DNA of 64,000 nt from AC-32 sp963719275 (GCA_963719275.1 CAVRBT010000010.1:62001-126000), one strand, 5' to 3'. Counted from the first letter of the stretch, positions 25,483 to 32,705 are shown. The notes: generated from the letters alone by a model not told the origin. Translations and numbers: made by a program.

Positions 25483-26000
25483 GGGACGCGCTCGAGGCGC
25501 TTCAGCACGGCCGCGACCCCCGGCGGCACCAGCGGCTCCCAGTCGCCGCCGCTGCGCAACGCCTCGCGCACGTCGGCGCCCGAGATCTCCTTCTCCGCGC
25601 CCTCGTCGAGGACGACGACCTCGTACCCGGCCTCGCGCAGAAGGTCGAGCTTCGTCCCGCCCCAGTCCGAGAAGAGCCGGATGAAGTGCACGACGTCCCG
25701 CGGCACGTACGGGGGCCAGAGCTCGGGCTCGTTCACCGGGAACGGGATCACGTGCAGCCGCTCCGCCGCGATCCCGGCGTCGCCCGCGGCGGCCTTCACC
25801 ATCAGCAGCCGCTCGACGTAGGTGTAGGGGTTCGACTCCGGGAGGTGCCGCAGCGGGTCGGCAGGCTCTGGCTTGATCCGCTCGGGATCGGGGTTGGTGA
25901 TCCCGACGAAGACCTCGTCGCAGCGCACGGCCGCGCCGCGGAGGTACTCCAGGTGCCCGTTGTGGAACGGCTGGAACCTCCCGTGAACCATCCCTCGCAT
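25476..26000 (-). CDS. nadM: Nicotinamide-nucleotide adenylyltransferase
   Basis: 174 aa. Nucleotidyltransferase fold of the archaeal NadM type: MRGMVHGRFQPFHNGH (HxGH-class motif), VGITNPDP, and the C-terminal ISGADVREAL (ISSTxxR-class). It would make NAD from NMN and ATP. The ATG at 26000 matches the 'MRG' start of that family; ATG 25991 is an alternative. Follows selD after 157 bp of unassigned GC-rich DNA. Confidence 0.88.
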   Translation of the reverse strand: MRGMVHGRFQPFHNGHLEYLRGAAVRCDEVFVGITNPDPERIKPEPADPLRHLPESNPYTYVERLLMVKAAAGDAGIAAERLHVIPFPVNEPELWPPYVPRDVVHFIRLFSDWGGTKLDLLREAGYEVVVLDEGAEKEISGADVREALRSGGDWEPLVPPGVAAVLKRLERVPV

Positions 26001-26157
26001 CACTGGCCGGCGGCCGCTCACGCCCGGCGGAGCCGGGCTCCGCGATCGCCTGACGCCGCTATCGACATGGCGCTCTCCGGGGCCGTGTTCCAGACACTGT
26101 CCCCTCCGGCGCCGCGCCGCCACCGGCGCCCCAGTGGTGCGAGGTACCCCAGGGCGA

Positions 26158-27192
26158 TCACTCGACGACGACCCCGGCCCCCTCCTCGACGCGGCCAACG
26201 CGGCGAATGAACAGCTTCCGCGACTCGAACTCCGCCTCCAGCGCGGGCCCGCGCTCGCCCGAGACCGAGACGAGCAGTCCGCCTGCGGTCTGCGGGTCGT
26301 AGCCGAGGGCCACGAGCGCATCGGACACGTCGTCGGCGACCGAGAGGTGCCGCGCGGCGAAGTCGCGGTTGCGCGGGTCGCCGCTCGTCCGCACGCCCTG
26401 GCGCGCGACGTCCAGCGCTCCGTCGATGGCCGGGAAGCGCTCCGATTCGAGGCGGATGCAGACGCCGCTGCGCTCGGCCACCTCGTGGGCGTGGCCGAAG
26501 AGGCCGAAGCCGGTGACGTCGGTGACGGCGCTGGGTCGGAGGCCGCGTAGGACGTCCGCGGCCGCGTCGTTGAGGGTGCGCATCCAGCCGATCGCCCGCT
26601 CGAGCTGCTGCGTGCCCGCCGAGCCGCGCTTGTAGCCGCTCATGATCAGACCCGTCCCCAGCGGCTTGGTCAGGAAGAGGGTGTCGCCCGGCCGGGCGCC
26701 GTTCTTGGGCCAGATCGCCTGCGGGTGCACGGTGCCGACCACCGCGAGGCCGTACTTGGGCTCCGCGTCGCGGATTGTGTGACCGCCGGCGAGGAGGCCT
26801 CCGGCCGCGCGCACCTGCCGGTCTGCGGCGGCGAAGATCTCGGCGAGCATCTCCATCGGGAGCTCCTCGGGGAAGGCCGCGATCGAGAGCGCGAGCAGCG
26901 GCCGGCCGCCCATCGCGAAGACGTCGTTGAGGGCATTCGTGGCCGCGATCGCGCCGTAGTCGCCCGGGTCGTCGACGACCGGCGGGAAGAAGTCGAGCGT
27001 GAAGATCAGCGCCCGCTCCTCGTCGAGGCGGTAGACGGCGGCGTCGTCGGCCGGCGCGAGCCCGACGAGCAACTCCTCGGCCTCGGCCGGCACGAATCCG
27101 GCGAGCAGCTGCTCGAGCCGGGCGGCCGAGTATTTCGCGGCGCAGCCCCCGCAGGAGGCGAGATCGGTCAGCTTGACGGTGTCCACGTTCAC
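26158..27192 (-). CDS. selD: Selenide, water dikinase
   Basis: 344 aa. N-terminal active-site loop LASCGGCAAKYSAARLEQLL with catalytic Cys and Lys (Cys form, no in-frame UGA needed), GLAPADDAAVYRLDEE, DFFPPVVDDPGDYGAIAATNALNDVFAMGG, GGHTI, and VTDVTGFGLFGHA. It makes selenophosphate for selenocysteine tRNA and/or 2-selenouridine. The GTG at 27192 has GGGGGGAG 9 nt upstream. No other sel gene is seen in the window. A consensus-like promoter lies 34-63 nt upstream. Confidence 0.95.
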   Translation of the reverse strand: MNVDTVKLTDLASCGGCAAKYSAARLEQLLAGFVPAEAEELLVGLAPADDAAVYRLDEERALIFTLDFFPPVVDDPGDYGAIAATNALNDVFAMGGRPLLALSIAAFPEELPMEMLAEIFAAADRQVRAAGGLLAGGHTIRDAEPKYGLAVVGTVHPQAIWPKNGARPGDTLFLTKPLGTGLIMSGYKRGSAGTQQLERAIGWMRTLNDAAADVLRGLRPSAVTDVTGFGLFGHAHEVAERSGVCIRLESERFPAIDGALDVARQGVRTSGDPRNRDFAARHLSVADDVSDALVALGYDPQTAGGLLVSVSGERGPALEAEFESRKLFIRRVGRVEEGAGVVVE

Positions 27193-27226
27193 GGTGGCGG
27201 CTCCCCCCTGAAAATGGAGTTCGGGA

Positions 27227-27255
27227 ACTGTAGGGGTCGTTCTGGCTTTCGTCCA
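27227..27255 (-). promoter_or_regulatory. Candidate selD promoter
   Basis: On the minus strand, TGGACG and TACAGT are separated by 17 nt, ending 34 nt before the selD start. Confidence 0.45.
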
Positions 27256-27306
27256 TCTACGACCAGCGGTTCGCCGGTATTCCCGCTCCGACGCTGCCGA
27301 ACCCTC

Positions 27307-27343
27307 GAAAAAGACGACGACGGCCACGCGGGGCCGCCGCCGT
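27307..27343 (-). terminator. Intrinsic terminator downstream of the sulfurtransferase remnant
   Basis: A 12-bp G-C/G-U stem (ACGGCGGCGGCC / GGCCGTCGTCGT, 5-nt loop) followed by C and TTTTT on the minus strand. It isolates selD from transcription arriving through the decayed sulfurtransferase. Confidence 0.6.
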
Positions 27344-27412
27344 CCAGGGGAGAGGAGGAGCTTGGGATGCTCCCCCTCGGTTCGTGACGATCGGCTCGAT
27401 TCCTGCGATTGA

Positions 27413-27474
27413 GACGGGCGCCCGGGCGAAGCCCGCGCGTCCTCCACGGTCGGCGCCGCAAGCGGCGCCTCAAC
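27413..27474. repeat. Dispersed two-hairpin repeat, family A, copy 3
   Basis: GACGGGCGCCCGGGC / GCCCGCGCGTCC then GGCGCCG-CAAG-CGGCGCC, same order and orientation as 5218-5276. It abuts the stop codon of the sulfurtransferase pseudogene. Confidence 0.75.
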
Positions 27475-27665
27475 TCTCGATCGGCACGTCCACGAGGTTT
27501 CCCCACTCCGTCCACGAGCCGTCGTGGCGCCTTCCTGCTCGTAGCCCGGCGGCGCGACGAGGTCGCCGTACTCCTGCGGGCTGCGGACGTCGCCACAGAC
27601 GCGTCGTCCAGGTGCTCGGCGAGCCACTCGGTCGTGACGAGGACGTCCTTTGCGTACTCGGCCAT
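27470..27665 (-). pseudogene. Decayed thiosulfate sulfurtransferase (rhodanese)
   Basis: Only fragments survive. The first 24 codons (ATG 27665: MAEYAKDVLVTTEWLAEHLD) match a sulfurtransferase N-terminus. They join, in another frame, a piece of the second rhodanese domain (DVRSPQEYGDLVAPPGYEQE). In a third frame comes the normal C-terminus DGSWTEWGNLVDVPIES and stop at 27470. About 200 residues, including the catalytic Cys loop, are gone. Lies upstream of selD on the same strand; in an ancestor the product could have served sulfur or selenium transfer. Confidence 0.85.
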
Positions 27666-27710
27666 CAGCGGTTTCCCGGGGTTCGGAGGAAGGGAGGCAT
27701 CATCTAACCG

Positions 27711-28598
27711 CTAGAGCAGTTTGTCGCGGACGGCTGCGGCGAGCTCAGCCTCTGAGACCGAGCCCTCGAACTTCGCCTTCACGCGGCCGTCGGCCCCGAC
27801 CAGGAAGACCCAGGGCTCCGTGGTGAGGCCCCACTGGCGCATCCAGCGGTTGAAGCCGCGTGTGGGGTCGTTGTCGGCGAAGACCTCGACGTGGATGAAG
27901 CGCACGCCGCGGCGCTCGAAGCCGCGGCGCACGGCCTCCATCACGTCGACGACCGGGCCGCAGGTGCGGCTGGTGCAGAACTTCGGCGTCGCAAAGGTGA
28001 CCACGAACGGCTTGTGGGCGGCGAGCGACCCCGCGACGGAGTCGCGCAGCAGCGGCAGGTCCGGCGGCCTGCTCGTCGTGATCTGCGCGGCCGGCGCGGT
28101 CGCGAGCGTTGGCGTCTGCGACCGCTGTGCCTTCGCTCCGACGGCGACGCTGCGTGAGCGGGCGGCGACATCGAGCGCGCCGAGCGCCTGGATCCGTGCG
28201 CCATCCGGTTGCGCGACCAGCCAGTAGCGCCCAGACCGAGGGATGCGCAGGTGCGCGACGTACATCTGCGTGACGCCGCCGAAGGCCGGGTCGGAGCGGC
28301 CCGGGATGCCGATGGGCTCGAGCCGCGCCCTTGTGCGCTCGAAGGGCGCATCCGAGCGGCTCTTCGCCACCCAGACCGTCGCGGCCGGCCGATTGACCGG
28401 CCTTGCATCGTTGCGGATCACGACGAACGGGTAGCGGACGTCGCCCGGGACGAACTCCGAGGCGCCGGCCGTGATCCCGACCATCGGCCCGGGCCGCTTC
28501 AGCAGATCGCCGAGCGACTCGTTCCCGGACGCACGAGAGCCGCCGCAGCCGGTGGAGAGAGCCGCGGTCGCGAAAACGACAGCGATCACGCGGCCCAC
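27711..28598 (-). CDS. Lipoprotein with thioredoxin-like domain
   Basis: 295 aa. Signal peptide with lipobox LSTGC (Cys18), a beta-rich middle region (VPGDVRYPFVVIRNDARPV...GRYWLVAQPDG) and a C-terminal thioredoxin-fold domain (about 190-295): KPFVVTFATPKFCTSRTCGPVVD with a CxxxxC pair, then TEPWVFLVGADGRVKAKFEG. Likely surface-anchored redox or copper-handling protein. Leaderless pattern: TAGACT, 6 nt, GTG. Confidence 0.85.
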   Translation of the reverse strand: MGRVIAVVFATAALSTGCGGSRASGNESLGDLLKRPGPMVGITAGASEFVPGDVRYPFVVIRNDARPVNRPAATVWVAKSRSDAPFERTRARLEPIGIPGRSDPAFGGVTQMYVAHLRIPRSGRYWLVAQPDGARIQALGALDVAARSRSVAVGAKAQRSQTPTLATAPAAQITTSRPPDLPLLRDSVAGSLAAHKPFVVTFATPKFCTSRTCGPVVDVMEAVRRGFERRGVRFIHVEVFADNDPTRGFNRWMRQWGLTTEPWVFLVGADGRVKAKFEGSVSEAELAAAVRDKLL

Positions 28599-28693
28599 GG
28601 GCCGAGTCTAGCTGGGGTGGTGCCCCCGAAGGCTCTGGGCGGAGGAGAGGCCGAGATGCTCTGAGCAGGAGCGCGTCGACCGCCTCCGGCTAC

Positions 28694-28723
28694 GTTCGGA
28701 GCCCCACAGACCCCGCTCCGAAC
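28694..28723. terminator. Hairpin after the peptide gene
   Basis: Perfect 8-bp arms GTTCGGAG / CTCCGAAC, 12 nt after the stop of the 41-codon peptide ORF on the minus strand. No T-tract. The rest of 28599-28735 shows nothing else I can assign. Confidence 0.45.
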
Positions 28724-28735
28724 GCGCCGCGTGGT

Positions 28736-28861
28736 CTAGTGCCCGTCGAACCAGCTGCCGGGGTGGCCGAAGAAACAGCCGAGCCCGCGGGCGAAACCCT
28801 CGAGGTAGAAGGCCAGCAGAGAGAGAGTGACCGTCAGGGAGATCAGGCGTGCTTTGTTCAT
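28736..28861 (-). CDS. 41-aa N-terminally hydrophobic peptide, candidate signalling pro-peptide
   Basis: ATG 28861 to TAG 28736. The peptide starts MNKARLISLTVTLSLLAFYL (two basic residues, then a hydrophobic core) and ends with a glycine/aromatic tail containing CFFGHPGSWFDGH and one Cys. AAGGAGGTGA (28870-28879), a perfect ten-base match to the 16S anti-Shine-Dalgarno, ends 8 nt before the ATG; it is the strongest ribosome site I see in the window. The gene starts 25 nt after the stop of the XRE-TPR regulator on the same strand. Peptide genes directly after HTH-TPR regulators are the hallmark of RRNPP quorum sensing (PlcR/PapR, Rap/Phr, Rgg/SHP). Alternatively a small membrane peptide. Confidence 0.7.
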   Translation of the reverse strand: MNKARLISLTVTLSLLAFYLEGFARGLGCFFGHPGSWFDGH

Positions 28862-28886
28862 ATTCGTCTTCACCTCCTTCCTCGGC

Positions 28887-30236
28887 TTAGAAGCGGACAT
28901 CCTGTAGGGCTTCCGCGGCCTTGCGGTACAGCCGTGCTGCAGTAGCGTCCTCGCCCTGGCGGGCGGCGAGGTCGCCCTGCGCCATCCACGCGGCGGCGCG
29001 GTGGCTGATCGATTCGAGTTGCTCTGCGCTTGCCTCGGCGGTGCGCAGCATCTGCTGCGCCTCGTCGAGACGTCCCTGCTCCATTAGGGCCCGGCCCAGC
29101 ACCAGCTGCGTCGGAGCGATATCGAGCAGGAAGTCTTCGCGGCCCTCGAGGAGCTCGAGCGCGTGCCGCGCCTCCTCCTCGGCCGTCTCCACCTGGCCCG
29201 TGGCCAGGTGGACGTGCGCGAGTGACGAGACGACGTTCGCCGCCTCGGCGTCGCTGCCCTTGTCGAGCAGCACCCGGTACGCGTTCTTCAGGTCCTCGAC
29301 CGCACGGTCGGGCTTGCCGAGCTGGAAGTTCAGGCCGCCGAGGTTGTTCAGCAGGCGGCCGACGTTCCGCTCGTCGTTGATCTGCTCGTAGTAGGCCTTG
29401 GCGCGCTCTGCGTAGCTGCGCGCGAGAACCCAGTGGCCCATCCGCTCTGCGACGAGCGAGGCCTGGAAGTAGACGTTCGCCATCGTGCGGTGGTCGTCCA
29501 GCGCCTGCGCCAGCTCGAGCGCGCGCTCGACGTCCTCGCGCGCCGCCTCGAAGTCCCGCTGCCGGCGGTAGCAGCGCGAGCGCCATCCGAGGATGTCGCC
29601 GCGAAGCAGGTCGCACGGAAGCTGCGAGCCCTCCGCGAGCTTCAGCGCCTCGCTAAAGATCGAGACGGCGGAGGCGATACTCGAAAGGTGGTACCGGCAG
29701 ACGCCCATCCGGAAGAGCACCTGCGCGCGGTCGACATCCGAGAAGCCGGGGCCCTCGGAGATCGTGCGGCAGCGCTCCAGGAGCTGGAGGGCCGGCCGAA
29801 GCTCGCCCTGCTCCATCCGCGCCCAGGCTTCCGTCTGCAGGGCCCGAACCTCGAGCTCGACCGCGCCGGTCGCGAGGACAGCGGTGCGGGAGCTCTCGAT
29901 CTCCTCGACCGCCTCGGCGTACTGGTGGTTGTTCGCGAGTGCCTCCGCACGCGCGAGCATTGCCTCGACGCGGCTGCGCTCGTCGGCGGAGACCCCCTTC
30001 TCGAGGAAGCCGGCATCGACCCCCAGCTTCGTGGCGAGCCACTCGATCGTCTCGCGCGTGGGCCTGGTCTTGCCTCGCTCGATCTGGCTGACGTACTCCT
30101 TCGAGAAACGCTCGCCGGCGAGGTCGGTCTGGGTCAGGCCCGCGGCCACTCGCAGCTGGCGGAGGCGCTCGCCGAGGCGGGCGCTACCGGGCTTGCCGGC
30201 AGTGCGGATCTGAGTGGTCACGGAAGCACGAGTCAT
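28887..30236 (-). CDS. XRE-family HTH regulator with TPR array (RRNPP-like)
   Basis: 449 aa. Cro/C1-type HTH at residues 21-80 (RLRQLRVAAGLTQTDLA, SKEYVSQIERGKTRP, WLATKLGVDAGFLEKG), then about 370 residues of tetratricopeptide-type helical hairpins (LARAEALANNHQYAEAVEEI, ALQLLERCRTI, ASLVAERMGHWVLARSYAERAKAYYEQ, LLNNLGGLNFQLGKPDRAVEDL, AARLYRKAAEALQ). This is the architecture of peptide-binding RRNPP regulators. AGGA lies 5 nt before ATG. A peptide ORF follows after 25 nt, and ACTTGAC boxes lie upstream. Ligand and targets are unknown. Confidence 0.9.
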   Translation of the reverse strand: MTRASVTTQIRTAGKPGSARLGERLRQLRVAAGLTQTDLAGERFSKEYVSQIERGKTRPTRETIEWLATKLGVDAGFLEKGVSADERSRVEAMLARAEALANNHQYAEAVEEIESSRTAVLATGAVELEVRALQTEAWARMEQGELRPALQLLERCRTISEGPGFSDVDRAQVLFRMGVCRYHLSSIASAVSIFSEALKLAEGSQLPCDLLRGDILGWRSRCYRRQRDFEAAREDVERALELAQALDDHRTMANVYFQASLVAERMGHWVLARSYAERAKAYYEQINDERNVGRLLNNLGGLNFQLGKPDRAVEDLKNAYRVLLDKGSDAEAANVVSSLAHVHLATGQVETAEEEARHALELLEGREDFLLDIAPTQLVLGRALMEQGRLDEAQQMLRTAEASAEQLESISHRAAAWMAQGDLAARQGEDATAARLYRKAAEALQDVRF

Positions 30237-30262
30237 GGATGTCCTGGCGAAGTGAAACGGAT

Positions 30263-30373
30263 ACTTGACTTCGGCGCAAGTGTCCTCTCTACGATATCCC
30301 CCAAATTGGTCATGTCTTCGACAAAAACGGGTGAACTATCCCGATTGAAAATCACTTGACCGAGGTACTTGAC
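30263..30373. promoter_or_regulatory. Three ACTTGAC heptamers between regulator and ncRNA
   Basis: ACTTGAC at 30263-30269, 30354-30360 and 30367-30373 (all plus orientation). The third contains the -35 box (TTGACT) of the ncRNA promoter; the second is 13 bp before it; the first is 27 bp from the regulator start. They could be operators for the adjacent XRE protein or simply -35 elements. The interval (30237-30403) is AT-richer than its surroundings. Confidence 0.45.
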
Positions 30374-30397
30374 TGCCGCTGGGGGCACGTCTATAGT
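30369..30397 (+). promoter_or_regulatory. Consensus promoter of the ncRNA
   Basis: TTGACT (30369-30374), 17 nt, TATAGT (30392-30397): the best sigma-70-type promoter in the window. Predicted transcription start about 30404. Confidence 0.75.
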
Positions 30398-30403
30398 CCG
30401 AGC

Positions 30404-30581
30404 ACCTTGCAGCCCAGCCATACGCCAGGCTTAGGGGGTGCAAGGGGCGCGCCAGAGACGGCGACGTAGGGCCCGGAGGTTGTGGCTGGGCCGCAGAGCC
30501 AAGGCCTCCGGGTCGTCGCCTCTCAAGAACGGCCCGCAAAAACCAGAAGCCCCCGGAGCCGCAGCCGGGGGCTTTTCTTTT
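30404..30581 (+). ncRNA. Structured small RNA of about 180 nt, family unknown
   Basis: Bounded by the promoter above and an intrinsic terminator. Stem 1: ACCTTGCA / TGCAAGGG (30404-30446) closing CCCAGCC / GGCTTAGGG. Stem 2, a long rod (30460-30520): GGCGACG / CGTCGCC, then CCCGGAGG / CCTCCGGG after a 5-nt versus 1-nt bulge, then TGGCT / AGCCA with a 9-nt loop GGGCCGCAG. A 26-nt single-stranded A-rich segment precedes the terminator. No open reading frame with a ribosome site is seen. It lacks the SRP RNA GGAAGGAAGC-type motif, RNase P GAGGAAAGTC and tmRNA ends; a 6S-like global closing stem is absent too. Confidence 0.7.
30547..30581. terminator. Strong intrinsic terminator
   Basis: Ten-bp arms AAGCCCCCGG / CCGGGGGCTT, 8-nt loop, then TTTTCTTTT on the plus strand. 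On the minus strand it is followed by CTGG then TTTTT, so it may also terminate the TetR/MFS operon that ends at 30593. Confidence 0.85.
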
Positions 30582-30592
30582 CCCTCCCGTCA

Positions 30593-31189
30593 CTAGGCGG
30601 CGCCGGTCATCCAGGCACGGCGGCTGGCGAAGATGTCGTCGAGCTCCTCGCCGACGAGGCTGCCGAGACGGCGGTCGATCGTCGTCAGCAGGCCGAGCGA
30701 GATGAAGATCCACGCCTCCGCGTCCGGGTCGCGCTCCGCGACGACGCCGCCTGCAGCCTGGGCGCGGCGGATCAGGCCGGCGACGAAGTCGTGCACCTCG
30801 CGCACCTGCGCCCGCAGCGCGCGCCGGATCTCGGGGTCGTCGGCGGCCTCGGTGAGCGCCTGGATCCAGAGGTCGACGAGCACGATCTTCGCGGCTCCGC
30901 GCTCCTCGAGGTAGGCCTTGCCGATCGCCCTCAGCCAGTTCTGCGGGTCCTCCTCGCGCGCGAGCGCGTCCTCCCACAGGGCGCGGACGCGCTCCCAGAC
31001 GGCGTCGAGGCAGGCGACGTAGAGCTCGCGCTTCGAGCTGAAGTGGCGGTAGAGCACCGGCTCGCTGACGCCGGTCTCGCGCGCGATCTGCGCCGTGGTC
31101 GAGCCGTGGTAGCTGCTCTTCGCGAACACGCGGCACGCGGTCTCGACGACCGCCTGCCGCCGCGCAGGGCCCGGGAGGCGGGTGCTCAT
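30593..31189 (-). CDS. TetR-family transcriptional regulator
   Basis: 198 aa. N-terminal HTH (residues 15-60): VVETACRVFAKSSYHGSTTAQIARETGVSEPVLYRHFSSKRELYVACLD, then a helical ligand-binding domain. ATG overlaps the MFS stop (ATGA), so it is co-translated with the pump and probably regulates the operon via the direct repeats at 32647-32675. Confidence 0.9.
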   Translation of the reverse strand: MSTRLPGPARRQAVVETACRVFAKSSYHGSTTAQIARETGVSEPVLYRHFSSKRELYVACLDAVWERVRALWEDALAREEDPQNWLRAIGKAYLEERGAAKIVLVDLWIQALTEAADDPEIRRALRAQVREVHDFVAGLIRRAQAAGGVVAERDPDAEAWIFISLGLLTTIDRRLGSLVGEELDDIFASRRAWMTGAA

Positions 31190-32625
31190 GCCGCGGCCTC
31201 CGCGGGGTGGCTCGACTCGGCGTGCCGGTAGCGGCGCACGAGGACCGCGGCGGCGATCGCGGCACCGAAACAGATCGCCGCGCTCACCTTCATCGCGAAA
31301 GTCAGCCCGTGCACGAACGCCTCGGGCGGGCTCGCGCCGTCGCTCACGGCCGCGGAGGCCCGGTCGGCGACGATCGCGCCCGTGATCGCGATGCCGAGCG
31401 CGACCCCGACCTGGCGGAAGGTGTTCAGAACGCCCGACGCGACGCCGGCCTTCGCGACGGGAGCGGCGCCCATCGCCGCCGCCGACATCGGCGTCATCAC
31501 GAACGACATCCCGAGACCGCCGAGGACGAAGGCTGGCAGCATGTCCCAGAAGCTGGAGCTCAGCGTCACGCGCGAGAGGAGCAGGCAGCAGATCGCGACG
31601 ACCGTCATCCCGCCGGCCATCAGCCAGCGCGAGCCGACACGGTCGGAGAGCTTCCCGGCGATCGGCGCGAAGATGACGATCATCACCGTCCAGGGAAGAA
31701 GCGCCGCGCCGGCCTGGATCGGCGACCAGCCGCGGAACGTCTGCATGTAGATCGGGAAGAAGACGAAGATCCCGAACATCGCGAGCGTGACGAGGATCGC
31801 GACGAGGTTCGCGCCGGCGAACGTGCCGTTTCGGAAAAGCGAGAGGTCGAGCATCGGCAGCCGCTGATGCATCTCCAGCAAGACGAAGGCGGTGAGGGCG
31901 ACGGCTGCGATCAGGAAGAGCCCGAGGATCCGCGCCGAGGTCCAGCCGTAGTTGTTCGCCTCGATCAGCCCATAGACGAGCGCGAGCAGGCCGATGCCCG
32001 AAGTGAGCAGGCCCGGCAGGTCGAGCCGCTGCTCGTGTGAGGTATCGCGCGATTCCGGGACGACGAAGATCGCCGACAGGACCGCGAGCACGCCGATCGG
32101 AACGTTGACGTAGAAGATCCAGTTCCAGGAGATGTGCTCGGTGATGATCCCGCCGAGCAGGGGGCCGATCGCGAGCGCCATTGCGGAGACACCGGCCCAG
32201 ATGCCGATCGCCGTCCCGCGCTCGCGGACGGGAAACGTGGCCGAAATGATCGAGAGCGTGGCCGGCATCATCAGCGCGGCGCCGACGCCCTGCACCGCTC
32301 GGGCGGCGATCAGCTCCGGCGCGCTCCCGGCGAGGCCGCAGAAGAGCGACGAGAGCGTGAAGATCGCGAGGCCGATGGTGAAGATCAGGCGACGGCCAAG
32401 GAGATCGCCGAGCTTGCCGCCGGTGAGCAGCAGCGAGGCGAAGGTGAGGGCGTAGGCGGCGACCGTCCACTCGAGCTCCGAGGTGCTGATCCCGAGGTCG
32501 GCCTTGATCGCCGGCAGCGCCACGTTCACCACCGTGTTGTCGAGCATGATCATGAACAGGGCAAAGCAGAGCGACCCCAGCGTCCACCACTTCCGGTTTT
32601 CCTCGGCGAAGATCCTCGCTCGCAC
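31186..32625 (-). CDS. MFS drug efflux transporter, DHA2 (EmrB/QacA) family
   Basis: 479 aa, fourteen predicted membrane helices. DHA2 markers: FMIMLDNTVVNVALPAI (TM1), GGKLGDLLGRRLIF (motif A), LIAARAVQGVGAALMMPATLSII (motif B) and GIWAGVSAMALAIGPLLGGII (motif C, antiporter). Proton-driven drug export is inferred. GTG 32625 has GGGGGTG 4 nt upstream. Operon with the TetR gene downstream. Confidence 0.92.
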   Translation of the reverse strand: MRARIFAEENRKWWTLGSLCFALFMIMLDNTVVNVALPAIKADLGISTSELEWTVAAYALTFASLLLTGGKLGDLLGRRLIFTIGLAIFTLSSLFCGLAGSAPELIAARAVQGVGAALMMPATLSIISATFPVRERGTAIGIWAGVSAMALAIGPLLGGIITEHISWNWIFYVNVPIGVLAVLSAIFVVPESRDTSHEQRLDLPGLLTSGIGLLALVYGLIEANNYGWTSARILGLFLIAAVALTAFVLLEMHQRLPMLDLSLFRNGTFAGANLVAILVTLAMFGIFVFFPIYMQTFRGWSPIQAGAALLPWTVMIVIFAPIAGKLSDRVGSRWLMAGGMTVVAICCLLLSRVTLSSSFWDMLPAFVLGGLGMSFVMTPMSAAAMGAAPVAKAGVASGVLNTFRQVGVALGIAITGAIVADRASAAVSDGASPPEAFVHGLTFAMKVSAAICFGAAIAAAVLVRRYRHAESSHPAEAAA

Positions 32626-32646
32626 ATTGCACCCCCGTCTTGACGG

Positions 32647-32675
32647 TTAGTTGGCACTAGGTTAGCGAGCACTAG
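32647..32675. promoter_or_regulatory. Direct-repeat operator candidate for the TetR/MFS operon
   Basis: TTAGTTGGCACTAG and TTAGCGAGCACTAG (14 bp, 15-bp period) sit 22-50 bp upstream of the MFS start and 31-59 bp before the divergent ligase gene. Repeated units in front of a self-regulated efflux operon fit TetR binding. Confidence 0.5.
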
Positions 32676-32705
32676 CCAAAGGCGCCAAAGTTACGCTTGC
32701 TCGTC

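Noticed and set aside
27200..27300. Possible selC tRNA upstream of selD (GGAG..CTCC ends)
   Set aside because: No T-arm consensus, no TCA anticodon stem and no CCA-proximal acceptor; it is better explained as the selD leader and promoter.
28739..28945. Plus-strand 68-codon ORF over the peptide gene
   Set aside because: No ribosome site, and the minus-strand peptide has a perfect one in the same place; composition is shadow-like.
30233..30421. Minus-strand 62-codon ORF overlapping the XRE-TPR start (ATGA)
   Set aside because: It crosses the promoter region, the heptamers and the 5' end of the ncRNA and has no ribosome site; more likely non-coding.
30404..30581. ncRNA as SRP RNA, RNase P RNA or tmRNA
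   Set aside because: The GGAAGGAAGC-type SRP loop, GAGGAAAGTC of RNase P and tmRNA termini are all absent; 6S RNA cannot be excluded without a covariance search but lacks a closing stem.
30593..32632. 679-codon minus frame spanning TetR and MFS
   Set aside because: Only the last 198 codons (from 31189) are TetR; the upstream part is an off-frame shadow of the MFS gene.
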